Shown here: positions 1-8,643 of the stretch, in pieces
How the letters are laid out: the number at the start of each line of letters is the position of its first letter
Numbering within the stretch: the first letter of the stretch is position 1
Assembly (NCBI GenBank): GCA_028873695.1
Contig: JAPPNU010000003.1
Location: 22,350-86,349, forward strand
Reading direction: 5' to 3'
Length of the DNA stretch: 64,000 bases
Origin: Gemmatimonadota bacterium
GTDB taxonomy: Bacteria; Latescibacterota; UBA2968; GCA-2709665
The notes under the pieces: model-generated
What the model was told of the DNA's origin: nothing
Seen by the model: only the letters and a program-made list of their open reading frames with translations
The model's database searches: none
Made by a program: the position numbers and the translations under genes

Positions 1-462
1 CGTCTGCCCGGCCTCGAGTCCGTCCACGAACTGAGCCATGCCCGAATGGTGTTCCAGGAAGCCATGCGACTTTACCCGCCGATCAAGGTGATCGTCCGGG
101 AGGCCGCGGGCGACGACGAGATCGACGGGTACGGCATCCCCGCTGGGTCGCTGGTGATCGTAAGTCCTTATATCACGCAACGCCATCCAGCTCTCTGGGA
201 GAACCCGGATACGTTCGACCCCGAACGATTCACCCCGGAACAGACGGAAAGACGCTCCCGCTACGCCTACCTGCCCTTCAGCGCCGGGCCGCGGATCTGC
301 CTGGGCGGCAATTTCGCGATGCTGGAAGCCGTGCTGGTGCTGGCGATGGTGACCCGGCAGTACCGGCTTCAGCTTGTTCCCGGGCATCCCGTCGCGCCCT
401 CGATGGACGTGAAGACGTGGCCGCTATACGGCATGCCGATGACGGTACACCGGCGCGAGTAG
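1..462 (+). CDS. Cytochrome P450, C-terminal part (gene starts before the window)
   Basis: The frame is open from the first base, so only the C-terminal ~153 residues of a heme-thiolate monooxygenase are present. The K-helix ExxR motif reads EAMR and is followed by a PERF meander motif and the heme-binding loop FSAGPRICLGG, whose cysteine is the axial heme ligand. These three in this order are diagnostic of the superfamily. The substrate cannot be told from this fragment. The gene converges on the GH3-like gene, whose stop lies 13 bp downstream, so the two are transcribed towards each other. Confidence 0.93.
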   Translation, partial: RLPGLESVHELSHARMVFQEAMRLYPPIKVIVREAAGDDEIDGYGIPAGSLVIVSPYITQRHPALWENPDTFDPERFTPEQTERRSRYAYLPFSAGPRICLGGNFAMLEAVLVLAMVTRQYRLQLVPGHPVAPSMDVKTWPLYGMPMTVHRRE

Positions 463-475
463 AAATCATCCCGGT

Positions 476-2170
476 TTAACTTCCGCGACGGGACTGACCT
501 TCCTCCTCCGTCTCAAGTGTATTCAGGATCGCGCCAGCATCCTCTTCGGCGGGTTCGGGGCTGAGAATCCGCCATTTGTACTGGGTATCCCGTTTGCCCG
601 CACCCGCTGCGCGCAGCACCTCAGCTTCCGCCCATCCCGGACGCATCAGATGGAGGCACGGCGGCGCCAGCCTCCGGGAGCGGCGTTTCTCAGCGTATTC
701 CACATTGACATCCGCCAGTGCGCGGTCCAGGTGGGGAATTACCTCGTTTTCGAGGAAATCCCGCGAGAACGCTCCCTTCAACTCCGCGTAGATCTCGTAC
801 CGACGTGCCTCCACGCTCGCCACCACCCGAAACTGCTCGACGACGGATACGTCATATCGGCGACGGACCGCTTTGAGCGCCAGCAGGAGATGATTGACGT
901 GCATTTTCTCGCCCGTGATGCTCGTCATGTCCCGGCCCTTGCGGATGAAGGCCAGTAGCGGCGCGTTCCGGTAGAAGCCGGTCACCTGTACGACGTCGTG
1001 AATATCGTAGCGGTAAAGGCCTCCGGGGGTGGTCAGCAGCACCGCATAGTTCACGCCCGACTCCAGTTCATGGCTGGAGAGCACCGGTGGATTGGCGTCA
1101 TCCATTGAGGCTTCGGGGATGAACTCGTAGTAATTCCCGTTCAGCGAGAGAATGCCGGAAGCGGTATGGTCCCGGTTCGGAAGGGTGAAATGTCCTTCGC
1201 TGGCCAGAAAGCCCAGGTCGCGCATGGGGACGTCGCCGTAATACTCCGGCAGCTTACGCGCCTGAACGCCCACGCTGCCTCCCAGCCAGCACCCGATGAG
1301 TTTCAGGTCCGGCCAGCAATCCGCCGGAAGGAGCGATCCGGTACGGTCCAATACGCCCTCGAGGACCCTTGCGCGGTCAGGATCCGGCTCCATGAAGGCG
1401 GAGAGCCGTTCGGCAAGCTGCGGTTGGTCCGGCAGGTCGATGCCGGGCGCGCCGTCGCGAACCGCGCGAACGATGGCCTCGGGGTTTTTGAGTGCGGTTT
1501 CGGCAAGGCGAATGAGCGTGCTCGGATTGGGGGTTCCGATGTACGAAACGCGCCTGGCCAGCGCCAGACGTGCGGCCACGAAGTAGCGGCGATCGTAGTC
1601 CTTGATCTCCGAAACCGCGTAAGGGACCGCGTAAGTGCTGCGGATAGGCCCGGGAATCCGCTGGTAGAGCATGCCGGACGCGCTGCCGTACGGAAGTCCG
1701 GAGGGTGTGTAGCCCTCGATCGCCCTGCTGACAATCCCGACAAATGCCCCGTCCAGAAACCCGGGATGGTCCTGAAGCGCGCGATAGATCCACTCCAGGG
1801 AAAATCCGGACGCGAGCCGCATGGACTCGGGGGTGACCGGGATGTACTTCGGTTCTCCCGTGGTCCCGCTCGTCATGTTCAACATACGGGGGGCGGCCGC
1901 GGTCAGTACGGCCCGCTCGCCCGCGGTGATACGGTTGACGTAGGGTCGCAGCCCTTCGTAGTCTCGGATCGGGACCTGACGGCGGAAGTCGGCTTCCGTG
2001 TGGATCGACGCGAAGCCATGGTCCTTTCCAAACGCTGTGTCGGCGTTGGCCTTTACCAGGCGTTGAAGGAAGGCGTTCTGCGCGGCGTGCGGGCGCTCGG
2101 CCGCGCGGTCGAGCTTCCGGGCGAGGCCGGATCCCTTCATCCGGATGATCGTTTTGACGAGCATTCCCAT
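476..2170 (-). CDS. GH3-family acyl-adenylate/amide synthetase homologue
   Basis: This 564-residue protein matches the GH3 (auxin-responsive promoter) family of the adenylate-forming superfamily. Plant members activate a carboxylate with ATP and conjugate it to an amino acid. The ATP-binding P-loop-like motif MLNMTSGTTGEPKYIPVT lies near residue 95, and the family-typical block LYRYDIHDVVQVTGFY sits near residue 385. Bacterial homologues exist but their substrates are mostly unknown. It is the last gene of a minus-strand run with the enolase-superfamily enzyme (3 bp gap) and the HAD phosphatase, which suggests one operon processing a carboxylate or amide. The product is inferred from family only. 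Confidence 0.85.
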   Translation of the reverse strand: MGMLVKTIIRMKGSGLARKLDRAAERPHAAQNAFLQRLVKANADTAFGKDHGFASIHTEADFRRQVPIRDYEGLRPYVNRITAGERAVLTAAAPRMLNMTSGTTGEPKYIPVTPESMRLASGFSLEWIYRALQDHPGFLDGAFVGIVSRAIEGYTPSGLPYGSASGMLYQRIPGPIRSTYAVPYAVSEIKDYDRRYFVAARLALARRVSYIGTPNPSTLIRLAETALKNPEAIVRAVRDGAPGIDLPDQPQLAERLSAFMEPDPDRARVLEGVLDRTGSLLPADCWPDLKLIGCWLGGSVGVQARKLPEYYGDVPMRDLGFLASEGHFTLPNRDHTASGILSLNGNYYEFIPEASMDDANPPVLSSHELESGVNYAVLLTTPGGLYRYDIHDVVQVTGFYRNAPLLAFIRKGRDMTSITGEKMHVNHLLLALKAVRRRYDVSVVEQFRVVASVEARRYEIYAELKGAFSRDFLENEVIPHLDRALADVNVEYAEKRRSRRLAPPCLHLMRPGWAEAEVLRAAGAGKRDTQYKWRILSPEPAEEDAGAILNTLETEEEGQSRRGS

Positions 2171-2173
2171 CGT

Positions 2174-3334
2174 CTATACCTCACCAAGAATCGTCGTGGT
2201 TTCCGCGTGCGCGCGCAGGACGTCATCGCGTACGTCAACGCCTAGCCCCGGACCTCCCAGCAGCGGCGCCTGTCCGCCGCGGCCGAACGCAACGGATTCT
2301 TGAGACACGTCTTCCACGAGCAACCTGTTTCCGTAGGATCCCTCCACAAACGATACCCGCTCGAGATGGGCAGCCAGGTGACGCCCGGCGGCCGAGAGGA
2401 TGGCCGATTCTCCCACCTGGCAGCCGAGTTGCAACCGCAGCCCGGCGCGATCGGCCATGCGGGCGATCTCCAGCGTGCGCGCGAGACCGCCGCACTTGGA
2501 GGCGCGCAGATTGAAGAAATCGCATGCTCCTGCCTGAATCAGCGCCTCCGCGTCGGCGAGGGTGACAAGCGATTCGTCAGCCATGATCGGAATTGGCGAC
2601 CGGGAACGAACATTTGCCAGTACCGCGGGATCACCGCGGGGAATGGGCTGCTCCGCGCAGGCGATATCGAGCGGCGCCAGCGCCTCGAGCATTGTTACGG
2701 CTTCTTCAGGCGTGTAGGCGCAGTTTGCGTCGACCCTGAGCGAGACTTCGGGGCCCACCGCATCGCGGACGGCCGCGACGCGTTCTCGAGCGTCGTTCCC
2801 GTCGATCTTTATCTTGACGGCCGGAAGCCCGTATTCCGCACAGACTCGCGCAAGCCTGACCGCGCTATCGATGGGACCGCCGCTGATGACGCCGCTGTAG
2901 GTGACGGAGGCACGCCTCGGCCTGAGAATCTCGCCCAGAGACCGTTGGCAGCGACGCAGCAGGACGTCGAGCAGCGCCAGTTCGCAGGCCGCCCTGGCGG
3001 CATGCCACGCGACCACGCCGCCGGCATCGCCGTCGGGCAGGCTCCGTTCCACCAGGTCCAGCAGGCGACCGGCGTCAGGGCCGGGATCCGTCGCCGGAAA
3101 GTCTGAGTCCGCGATGGCGGGCCAGAGGCAATTGGCGATGCGGTCGACGCAGGTCTCGACGGTCTCACCCGTCACGTACGGACGCGGCAGGCCTTCACCG
3201 TAGCCGACCGTGCCGTCTTCGGCGGTCAGGCGCAGGACGACCGAGTCCGAGCGGGACCGCACCGAAGCGCTGTGTCCGAACGCCTCGACGAAAGGAATCC
3301 GGAGGGCGAAGCAGGTTGCGCCGATGATCCTCAT
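2174..3334 (-). CDS. Mandelate racemase/muconate-lactonizing (enolase superfamily) enzyme, dipeptide-epimerase-like
   Basis: The 386-residue protein has the complete enolase-superfamily active-site set. KIK at residues 174-176 supplies the catalytic lysine, the metal ligands are D202 (VDANCAY), E228 (CAEQPIP) and D253 (MADES), and K280 (SKCGG) is the second lysine on the opposite face. The KxK plus late lysine pattern belongs to the MLE subgroup, which includes Ala-Glu epimerases and o-succinylbenzoate synthases. Such enzymes abstract an alpha proton from a carboxylate with Mg2+. It sits between the HAD and GH3 genes with gaps of 8 and 3 bp, so it is almost certainly co-transcribed. The exact substrate is not determinable. 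Confidence 0.9.
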   Translation of the reverse strand: MRIIGATCFALRIPFVEAFGHSASVRSRSDSVVLRLTAEDGTVGYGEGLPRPYVTGETVETCVDRIANCLWPAIADSDFPATDPGPDAGRLLDLVERSLPDGDAGGVVAWHAARAACELALLDVLLRRCQRSLGEILRPRRASVTYSGVISGGPIDSAVRLARVCAEYGLPAVKIKIDGNDARERVAAVRDAVGPEVSLRVDANCAYTPEEAVTMLEALAPLDIACAEQPIPRGDPAVLANVRSRSPIPIMADESLVTLADAEALIQAGACDFFNLRASKCGGLARTLEIARMADRAGLRLQLGCQVGESAILSAAGRHLAAHLERVSFVEGSYGNRLLVEDVSQESVAFGRGGQAPLLGGPGLGVDVRDDVLRAHAETTTILGEV

Positions 3335-3342
3335 CTCGGTCC

Positions 3343-4047
3343 TCAGAGCGGCGCGAGGCCGCAGCGTCCCGGGCGCAGTCGCATCGCAGACCGGATGCCC
3401 TGGAGTTCCCTGATAGACGAAATCGTGAGATCGGGAATCTCGGCGGCGCGCCGCGGCGTCTGAAACCGTGAAAATCCCTGCAAAACCCGCATCGTCAGAC
3501 AGCCGCGAGATTTGGCGGGGCCGACGTCGCTATCGAGCCGGTCGCCAACCATCAATATCCCGTCGGGCGTGCACCCCGCCCGCGAAACGGCGGCGCCGAA
3601 TATTCTCGAATCGGGCTTGGAAATGCCGAGTTCAGCAGATGCCAGAACAACAGAAAACCGGTCCCTGATACCCCAATCCGAAAGCCGCTTCTCGGTCCCT
3701 TCCGACTGGTTGGCGATGACGCCGAGCCTGAATTTCCGCGAAAGCGTCTCGAGCATCTCCGGTACGCCAGGGTACATGAGCTCCCGTTCTTTCGCGTAAC
3801 GCGCGGCGCTTTCAATCGCGTGTCGCTGGTCCTCCGTGAGATCGAGCCGCGCCAGCATGGCGCGAAACGGGCTCGGCGCGAAATTCGTCGCCGCCTGTTC
3901 GCACAGCCGAATGAGTTCGTCGACGGAATGGCGCATCCCATACCCCCGGACACGCTCGCACACGCCCCTTAGACGCGCCCGGTGCGCCCGGGTTTCGTCC
4001 ACCAGCGTCCAGCCCAGATCCAGAAAGATCCATTCGATGTTGGTCAT
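3343..4047 (-). CDS. HAD-superfamily hydrolase
   Basis: This 234-residue protein has all four haloacid-dehalogenase motifs. Motif I is FLDLGWTLVDE (nucleophile D10), motif II is VIANQS, the lysine is in KPDSRIF, and the acidic motif IV is MVGDRLDSDVG. The second acid of the usual DxDxT is glycine here, as in the DLGNTL subgroup, so a phosphatase role is likely but not certain. It is the first gene of the probable HAD-enolase-GH3 operon. Its promoter must lie in the 4048-4361 gap, which it shares divergently with the nuclease gene and with a MITE-like element. Confidence 0.88.
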   Translation of the reverse strand: MTNIEWIFLDLGWTLVDETRAHRARLRGVCERVRGYGMRHSVDELIRLCEQAATNFAPSPFRAMLARLDLTEDQRHAIESAARYAKERELMYPGVPEMLETLSRKFRLGVIANQSEGTEKRLSDWGIRDRFSVVLASAELGISKPDSRIFGAAVSRAGCTPDGILMVGDRLDSDVGPAKSRGCLTMRVLQGFSRFQTPRRAAEIPDLTISSIRELQGIRSAMRLRPGRCGLAPL

Positions 4048-4185
4048 AGATGGGGGTCCGCTGCGGCGGCATTATCACGTCTTGGGCACTGATGACGCGC
4101 CGCTGGGTCCTCAGTGCCGTCCGGCAGTTGACAGCCTGGTACGATTCCAATATACTGTTGCGTTTCCATTTCTCAAGCCATATCA

Positions 4186-4349
4186 AGAAGCTGTCTTAAA
4201 ATTCCCAGCGGCCTTCGCGCGGCTGCAAGAGCGCCGGTCGGCGTTGGGCAAACCCGCCCGTATAGACAAATATGGGCGGGTTTTCCCGCCTTGACCGCCA
4301 CTTTTTCGCTCGCGCTCGGGAACTCACCGGTAATTTTAAAACAACTTCT
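4186..4349. repeat. MITE-like family 1 element, copy A (164 bp)
   Basis: The ends are imperfect inverted repeats. The left end starts AGAAGCTGTCTTAAAATTCC, and the right end read on the minus strand starts AGAAGTTGTTTTAAAATTAC. The interior is almost colinear with 61241-61401, including the stretch GCGCCGGTCGGCGTTG. There is no reading frame long enough for a transposase, so it looks like a non-autonomous element mobilised by an IS5-type enzyme elsewhere. No convincing target duplication is visible for this copy. It fills much of the intergenic space between the HAD and nuclease genes and ends just before the nuclease ribosome-binding site. Confidence 0.7.
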
Positions 4350-4361
4350 AAGGAGCGTGTT

Positions 4362-4760
4362 ATGGTATGGATTCTCGTTGTTCTCGCGTTGTTTACCACA
4401 GCCGAAGGAGGACCATCGTTGTATCCCAGGCATGAGGCGACGGTGGTTTCCGTGTACGACGGTGACACGATGACCGTGGACGTGGTCCTGTGGCCGGGAT
4501 TGACCTGGCGCGGAAAGGTGCGCGTTCGGGGTGTGGATACGCCGGAGATTCAGACGAAGAGCCAATCCGAAAAAAGACGCGCACTGCTCGCACGCGACTT
4601 CGTCCGGGAACGGATCGGAAAAACCGTATACCTGGAGAACGTGAAGCAGGGAAACTTCGGCGGGCGCGTCGTGGCCACGGTCAGGTTGCAGGACGGGTCC
4701 AACCTCGCGAAAGTCCTGATCCGGGAGGGACATGGAAAGGCGTACAAGCGGAGACGATGA
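4362..4760 (+). CDS. Secreted staphylococcal-nuclease-like (thermonuclease family) protein
   Basis: The start is placed at the ATG at 4362 because AAGGAG lies 6 bases upstream (4350-4355). The frame is open further 5' only because it runs through the MITE-like repeat. The 132-residue product begins with a hydrophobic signal-like segment (MVWILVVLALFTTAEG). The SNase core follows: VYDGDTMTVDV with the Ca2+/catalytic aspartates, RVRGVDTPEI with the catalytic Arg-Asp-Glu, and GGRVVATV with the second arginine. It probably cleaves DNA or RNA outside the cytoplasm. The gene is short but matches a complete single SNase domain. Confidence 0.88.
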   Translation: MVWILVVLALFTTAEGGPSLYPRHEATVVSVYDGDTMTVDVVLWPGLTWRGKVRVRGVDTPEIQTKSQSEKRRALLARDFVRERIGKTVYLENVKQGNFGGRVVATVRLQDGSNLAKVLIREGHGKAYKRRR

Positions 4761-4809
4761 AAAAAAAAGGAAGAAGGAAGAAGGAAAAACGAAGAGTCGA
4801 TGACTCTTC
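4759..4809 (-). terminator. Probable intrinsic terminator of the PhyH gene at 5017-5760
   Basis: GAAGAGTC (4791-4798) pairs with GACTCTTC (4802-4809) around a GAT loop. On the minus strand the hairpin is followed by a long T-rich tract (the complement of the A-rich stretch 4759-4790). The orientation fits termination of the minus-strand gene ending at 5017. Confidence 0.55.
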
Positions 4810-5016
4810 CGTATGTGACGCGCGCGAATGGTCTGTCGATGTGTGAAACAAGAATTGGAGCGCAAATTGCAGCGCGGGACAGGCGGGGCGCGGCGCAGGG
4901 CGGATCGCTGACCACCCCTGCAAAGTCGATACATACGTGAATTGACATCGCCGATCCGTATCGCCAACCGGTTCAAGCTGACCGCTGATCGCTGGGAGGA
5001 GGACGCGAGGAAGGGT

Positions 5017-5760
5017 TTATTTCAGGGAGATGATCTCTCGTTGTGACGGGCTGAGGCGGTCGGCCAGGCCGGGGCTGAATCTCAAGTGCTGGCCGCCCCA
5101 ATCCGGCATATAGCCGATGCTGTAGCAATAATAGAGCGTGCGACGCGGTCGTCCGGACACGTTCACAGTAGAGCCGTGGGTGAGCGCTTCGGTAAACAGA
5201 ATGGCGTCCCCCGCGCGCGCCGGGACCGCCCGCAGGGGCGGGTTTTCGTTCGGATGGCCGCCCCACGGTTTCTCAAAGTTGCTCTTGTGCGCCCCGGGGA
5301 TCACCGCGAAGCACCCGTCTTCCGGCCCGCAATCCAGCATCGGGAAGACCGCTTTCGTCAGCGTTGAGACCATCTGTCCGTTGCGGCAGTGATACTGGCA
5401 TTTGGGAATGATCGGCGTGCCGTGCATGTGCATCCCGGTATAGCCCCCGCCCCATCGGTAGATCGTGTAGGTGTGGTTCAGACGATACGGCCCACCGGTA
5501 ACGCATTCGACCGCATCCAGCAATTCAGGAAGTTCCATCAACGGCAGAAACGCCTCGTCGCCCTCCATGATGTTCGAAATATAAAGGTTCTCGGGCGAGC
5601 GCTCCTGGCCCAATACCAGCGGCGAAGGGTAATCCGCCGGATCCATGGCCTCGAACCGGTCGAGCGCGGCATTGCAGGCCGCCACCATTTCCGGCGGCAC
5701 GATCTGCTCGAGAACCATATAACCCTGCAGGTCGAAGAGATATTTTTGTGCCTGTTCCAT
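5017..5760 (-). CDS. Phytanoyl-CoA dioxygenase (PhyH) family protein
   Basis: This 247-residue protein belongs to the Fe(II)/2-oxoglutarate-dependent PhyH family. It shows the subfamily core GMHMHGTP (proximal histidine), CGPEDGCFAVIPGAHKSNFE, and the distal histidine plus 2-oxoglutarate-binding arginine in THGSTVNVSGRPRRTL. An acidic residue of the classical HxD is not evident next to the proximal histidine. The gene is divergent from the sialidase-like gene (51 bp between them), a pairing that suggests a shared regulatory region. The substrate is unknown. Confidence 0.87.
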   Translation of the reverse strand: MEQAQKYLFDLQGYMVLEQIVPPEMVAACNAALDRFEAMDPADYPSPLVLGQERSPENLYISNIMEGDEAFLPLMELPELLDAVECVTGGPYRLNHTYTIYRWGGGYTGMHMHGTPIIPKCQYHCRNGQMVSTLTKAVFPMLDCGPEDGCFAVIPGAHKSNFEKPWGGHPNENPPLRAVPARAGDAILFTEALTHGSTVNVSGRPRRTLYYCYSIGYMPDWGGQHLRFSPGLADRLSPSQREIISLK

Positions 5761-5810
5761 CCCGCCTCCTCGTTCACCGGTTCAATTCACCATTCATCAC
5801 AGGTAATCCA

Positions 5811-6992
5811 ATGTCCAATCCGAACGTTCTACCGCTCGCCCAGGATTTCGTCATCGCCGCGCAGGTGCCGGACCCGGTGCAGTATTTCTTCCACGACCCC
5901 GACCTTGCGCGCCTGGACGACGGCACGCTGCTGCTGGCCGCGCCGCAATGGAACCGCCCGGGCTGGGATCATACCCGCCGCCTGAGGCTCCTGCGAAGCG
6001 ACGACGGAGGGCTCTCCTGGGTAGAACTCCCCTGCCTGCCCTACGAAGAGGCCACCCCCTTCATGCTGGACGGCCAACTGCTCATGTTCGTGCAGGAAAA
6101 GTGCCACCGGGACTTTCTGGTCGTTGCCAGCGACGACAGAGGCGAAACCTGGAGCGATCCCCGCACCGTGATCGAAGGCCCCATCTGGAACATCTCCACC
6201 TCCCGGGTCGTGCGTCCCGAAGCCCTTTACTGGGCAATGGACTACGATCTGCCCAACCAGGGGCACGGCGGAAAGACGATGCTCCGTTTAGATCGGAGCA
6301 TGTCACCACTTGATCCGGGAGCATGGACGTTGTCCAACATCGTTCGCCAGCCGGAAATACCCGCGGCGATGACCCGAAACCTTTTCCCGGACGGCGATCG
6401 CCCGCAACTGTCCGGCGGCTGGAGAGACCCGCTCGTGTGGCTGGAGCCCAACACCGTTGAGGTCCGCGGCCGAATCCGCGCGTTCTGCCGCTGCGTTTTC
6501 GACGAATACGCGGCCGCCCACATTGCCGCGGTTTTCGACTACGACCCAGACGCGCACGAACTGAGCTTTACGCAGTTCGCCGCGTGGCCGGGAGCACAAT
6601 GTAAATTCTACATCATCCACGACCGTTCGACGTCCATGTACTGGATGCTGAGCAACCTCATCACGAACTCTCAGGACCTGCTTGGCTGGAAAGAAAGAAT
6701 GCGCGAGACCGGATATCACGGAGGACCGGGCAACGAACGGCGGTGGCTCTACCTGCAATATGGAATCGACTGCCTCAACTGGTTCCCGGCCGGTTGCGTG
6801 GCCCGCTGGCCCGACAACGTCTACCGCAGCTTCATGTATCCCAGCGCCGTCGTGGACGGGAACGACATCGTGGTGCTTTCACGTACCAGCCGGGACTCCG
6901 GCGACCAGCACGACGCCGACCTCTGCACCATTCACCGCATTCGAGACTACCGCAGCCTGGCGATGGACCTCCACGCGGGCGGCCTTCATTAA
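5811..6992 (+). CDS. Sialidase-like beta-propeller protein (exo-alpha-sialidase family)
   Basis: The start is taken at ATG 5811 (MSNPNVLPLAQDF). Upstream in-frame codons run into the PhyH promoter region. The 393-residue product has Asp-box-like blades (RSDDGGLSWVELPC, SDDRGETWSDPRT) and the usual conserved arginine near the start of a bladed repeat (DPDLARLDDGTLLLAAPQW). There is no clear signal peptide. It may hydrolyse or bind a glycan. Catalytic residues were not verified, so activity is uncertain. It ends exactly at a fragment of the MITE-like family 1 element. Confidence 0.75.
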   Translation: MSNPNVLPLAQDFVIAAQVPDPVQYFFHDPDLARLDDGTLLLAAPQWNRPGWDHTRRLRLLRSDDGGLSWVELPCLPYEEATPFMLDGQLLMFVQEKCHRDFLVVASDDRGETWSDPRTVIEGPIWNISTSRVVRPEALYWAMDYDLPNQGHGGKTMLRLDRSMSPLDPGAWTLSNIVRQPEIPAAMTRNLFPDGDRPQLSGGWRDPLVWLEPNTVEVRGRIRAFCRCVFDEYAAAHIAAVFDYDPDAHELSFTQFAAWPGAQCKFYIIHDRSTSMYWMLSNLITNSQDLLGWKERMRETGYHGGPGNERRWLYLQYGIDCLNWFPAGCVARWPDNVYRSFMYPSAVVDGNDIVVLSRTSRDSGDQHDADLCTIHRIRDYRSLAMDLHAGGLH

Positions 6993-7030
6993 GAAGCTGT
7001 CTTAAAACTCCCAGCGGTCTTCGCGCGGTC
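6992..7030. repeat. MITE-like family 1 fragment (left end only)
   Basis: AGAAGCTGTCTTAAAACTCC followed by CAGCGGTCTTCGCGCGGTC matches the first ~39 bases of the element at 4186 with few changes. The other end is missing. The fragment completely fills the space between the convergent sialidase-like gene and pdxJ, so both stop codons lie at its edges. Confidence 0.7.
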
Positions 7031-7757
7031 ACGTCTTCGCCAGGATATCCAGGTACGCCTTTACCGTGTTCGCCAGCCCCATCTCCAGCGCTTCGCCAAT
7101 GAGCGCGTGGCCGATCGAAACCTCCAGGACGCCGGGAATGGAACAGAACCTGCCCAGGTTTTCCAGGTTCAGATCGTGCCCCGCGTTGACGCCAAGCCCC
7201 GCGTCCTGAGCGACAGCCGCCGCCTGTGCATATCCCTCGAAAACCGCCTCCAGATCCACGTTCTCCCGAAACGCATCCGCATAGGGTTCCGTGTAGAGTT
7301 CGATCCGGTCCGCTCCCACGAGCGCGGCCCCCGGGATCTCATCCGAATCGTAGTCCATAAACAGGCTCACGCGGCTTCCCATCGACTTCAACTCCTGAAT
7401 GATCGGCTTCAGGCGGTCGCCGTCCTTCGAGAGGTCCCACCCATGGTCGGACGTAAACGCGTCCGGCGTATCCGGTACCAGCGTGCATTGCGTGGGCTTC
7501 ACGCTTCGCACGACGTCCAGGTATCCGGCCTCGAAGGGGTTCCCCTCGATATTGAACTCCACGTCTGTAACGAGCGCGTTCAACTCATACACGTCGGAGG
7601 GCCTGATGTGGCGCTCGTCGGGCCGGGGATGGACGGTAATCCCGTAGGCTCCTGAATCGATACAAATCTGCGCCGCCCGGGTCACGCTCGGGATGCCGAT
7701 GGTTCGCGTGTTCCGGAGCAACGCCACCTTGTTTACGTTTACGCTGAGTCGGGTCAT
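7029..7757 (-). CDS. pdxJ: Pyridoxine 5'-phosphate synthase
   Basis: The 242-residue product matches PdxJ over its full length. It starts RLSVNVNKVALLRNTR and has the phosphate- and substrate-binding signatures ITVHPRPDERHIRPSDV (residues ~39-55), EFNIEGNP, VPDTPDAFTSDHGWD and NAGHDLNLENL. PdxJ condenses 1-deoxyxylulose 5-phosphate with 3-amino-2-oxopropyl phosphate in the DXP-dependent vitamin B6 pathway. It is cytoplasmic. It stands alone, with its stop codon at the edge of a repeat fragment, so the last residues may have been altered by that insertion. Confidence 0.96.
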   Translation of the reverse strand: MTRLSVNVNKVALLRNTRTIGIPSVTRAAQICIDSGAYGITVHPRPDERHIRPSDVYELNALVTDVEFNIEGNPFEAGYLDVVRSVKPTQCTLVPDTPDAFTSDHGWDLSKDGDRLKPIIQELKSMGSRVSLFMDYDSDEIPGAALVGADRIELYTEPYADAFRENVDLEAVFEGYAQAAAVAQDAGLGVNAGHDLNLENLGRFCSIPGVLEVSIGHALIGEALEMGLANTVKAYLDILAKT

Positions 7758-8040
7758 GACAATCGCCTTTCGAAACCGCCGGTCCCATGTTTCGACCGGT
7801 ATGACCGAAGTAAATCAGTTCAACAGAAATATAGCGCGTCGGAGGTCTGTTTTCAAGGATCAATGATGGATTGATACGCCGTGAAGGTATCCGTCAACTT
7901 CAGGTTATTTTCGCCACGCATCACGTTTCTCCGGTGGGCAAAACGCTTGCAGAATGGCAATGCGCTCCGTTATATTGCCTGATGCGCCTGCATGGAAGGC
8001 GAACCGAGGTTTTTTCCATTTGCCTGACACTGATACAGTT

Positions 8041-8643
8041 ATGTCGAGTCCGCAGCTTGTCCTTATCGGAGGACCGAATGGCGCCGGAAAGAGCACGGCC
8101 GCTCCACAGTTATTGCGAGATACACTGGATGTAGCCGAATTCGTCAACGCGGACGCCATCGCATCGGGACTGTCGGGTTTCCACCCGGAGTCAGCTGCGC
8201 TCCAGGCAGGCCGCGTTATGTTGGCACGTCTCCGCGATCTGGCTTCGAGACGCGCGGATTTCGCGTTTGAGTCGACGCTCGCGAGCCGCAGTTTCGCACC
8301 GTGGATACGGGGCCTTAGACATAGCGGATATGTCTTCCGATTAGCATTCTTGTGGTTGCCCAGTCCGGAAATGGCTATTGCGCGAGTCGCAGCGCGGGTA
8401 AGGGCAGGAGGTCACGACATTCCCGACTCCACGGTTCGAAGGCGGTACTATTCCGGGCTACGAAACTTCTTCAGCCTATACCATCCTATTGCGAATGATT
8501 GGCGTTTTTACGATAATACCGCAACGTCGGGACCCCGTTTGATCTCAATGGGACGAAACACCGCTGAAATCGAGACACGAGACGCCAATCTGTGGACTCA
8601 TATCAAGAAAGGGTTACATACACGTGCCCAGGTCATCAAGTAA
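8041..8643 (+). CDS. Zeta-toxin-like P-loop kinase
   Basis: The start is placed at ATG 8041 because the family N-terminus begins just before the P-loop. The 200-residue product has a Walker A motif in LIGGPNGAGKSTAA (residues ~8-21), then FVNADAIASGLSG, the catalytic-type acidic motif FAFESTLASRSF and a basic lid region. The zeta/AAA_33 group includes UDP-N-acetylglucosamine kinases that act as toxins, but many chromosomal members are uncharacterised. It overlaps the next small gene by 20 bp, typical of a two-gene module. Which partner, if any, is an antitoxin is not shown by sequence. Confidence 0.85.
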   Translation: MSSPQLVLIGGPNGAGKSTAAPQLLRDTLDVAEFVNADAIASGLSGFHPESAALQAGRVMLARLRDLASRRADFAFESTLASRSFAPWIRGLRHSGYVFRLAFLWLPSPEMAIARVAARVRAGGHDIPDSTVRRRYYSGLRNFFSLYHPIANDWRFYDNTATSGPRLISMGRNTAEIETRDANLWTHIKKGLHTRAQVIK

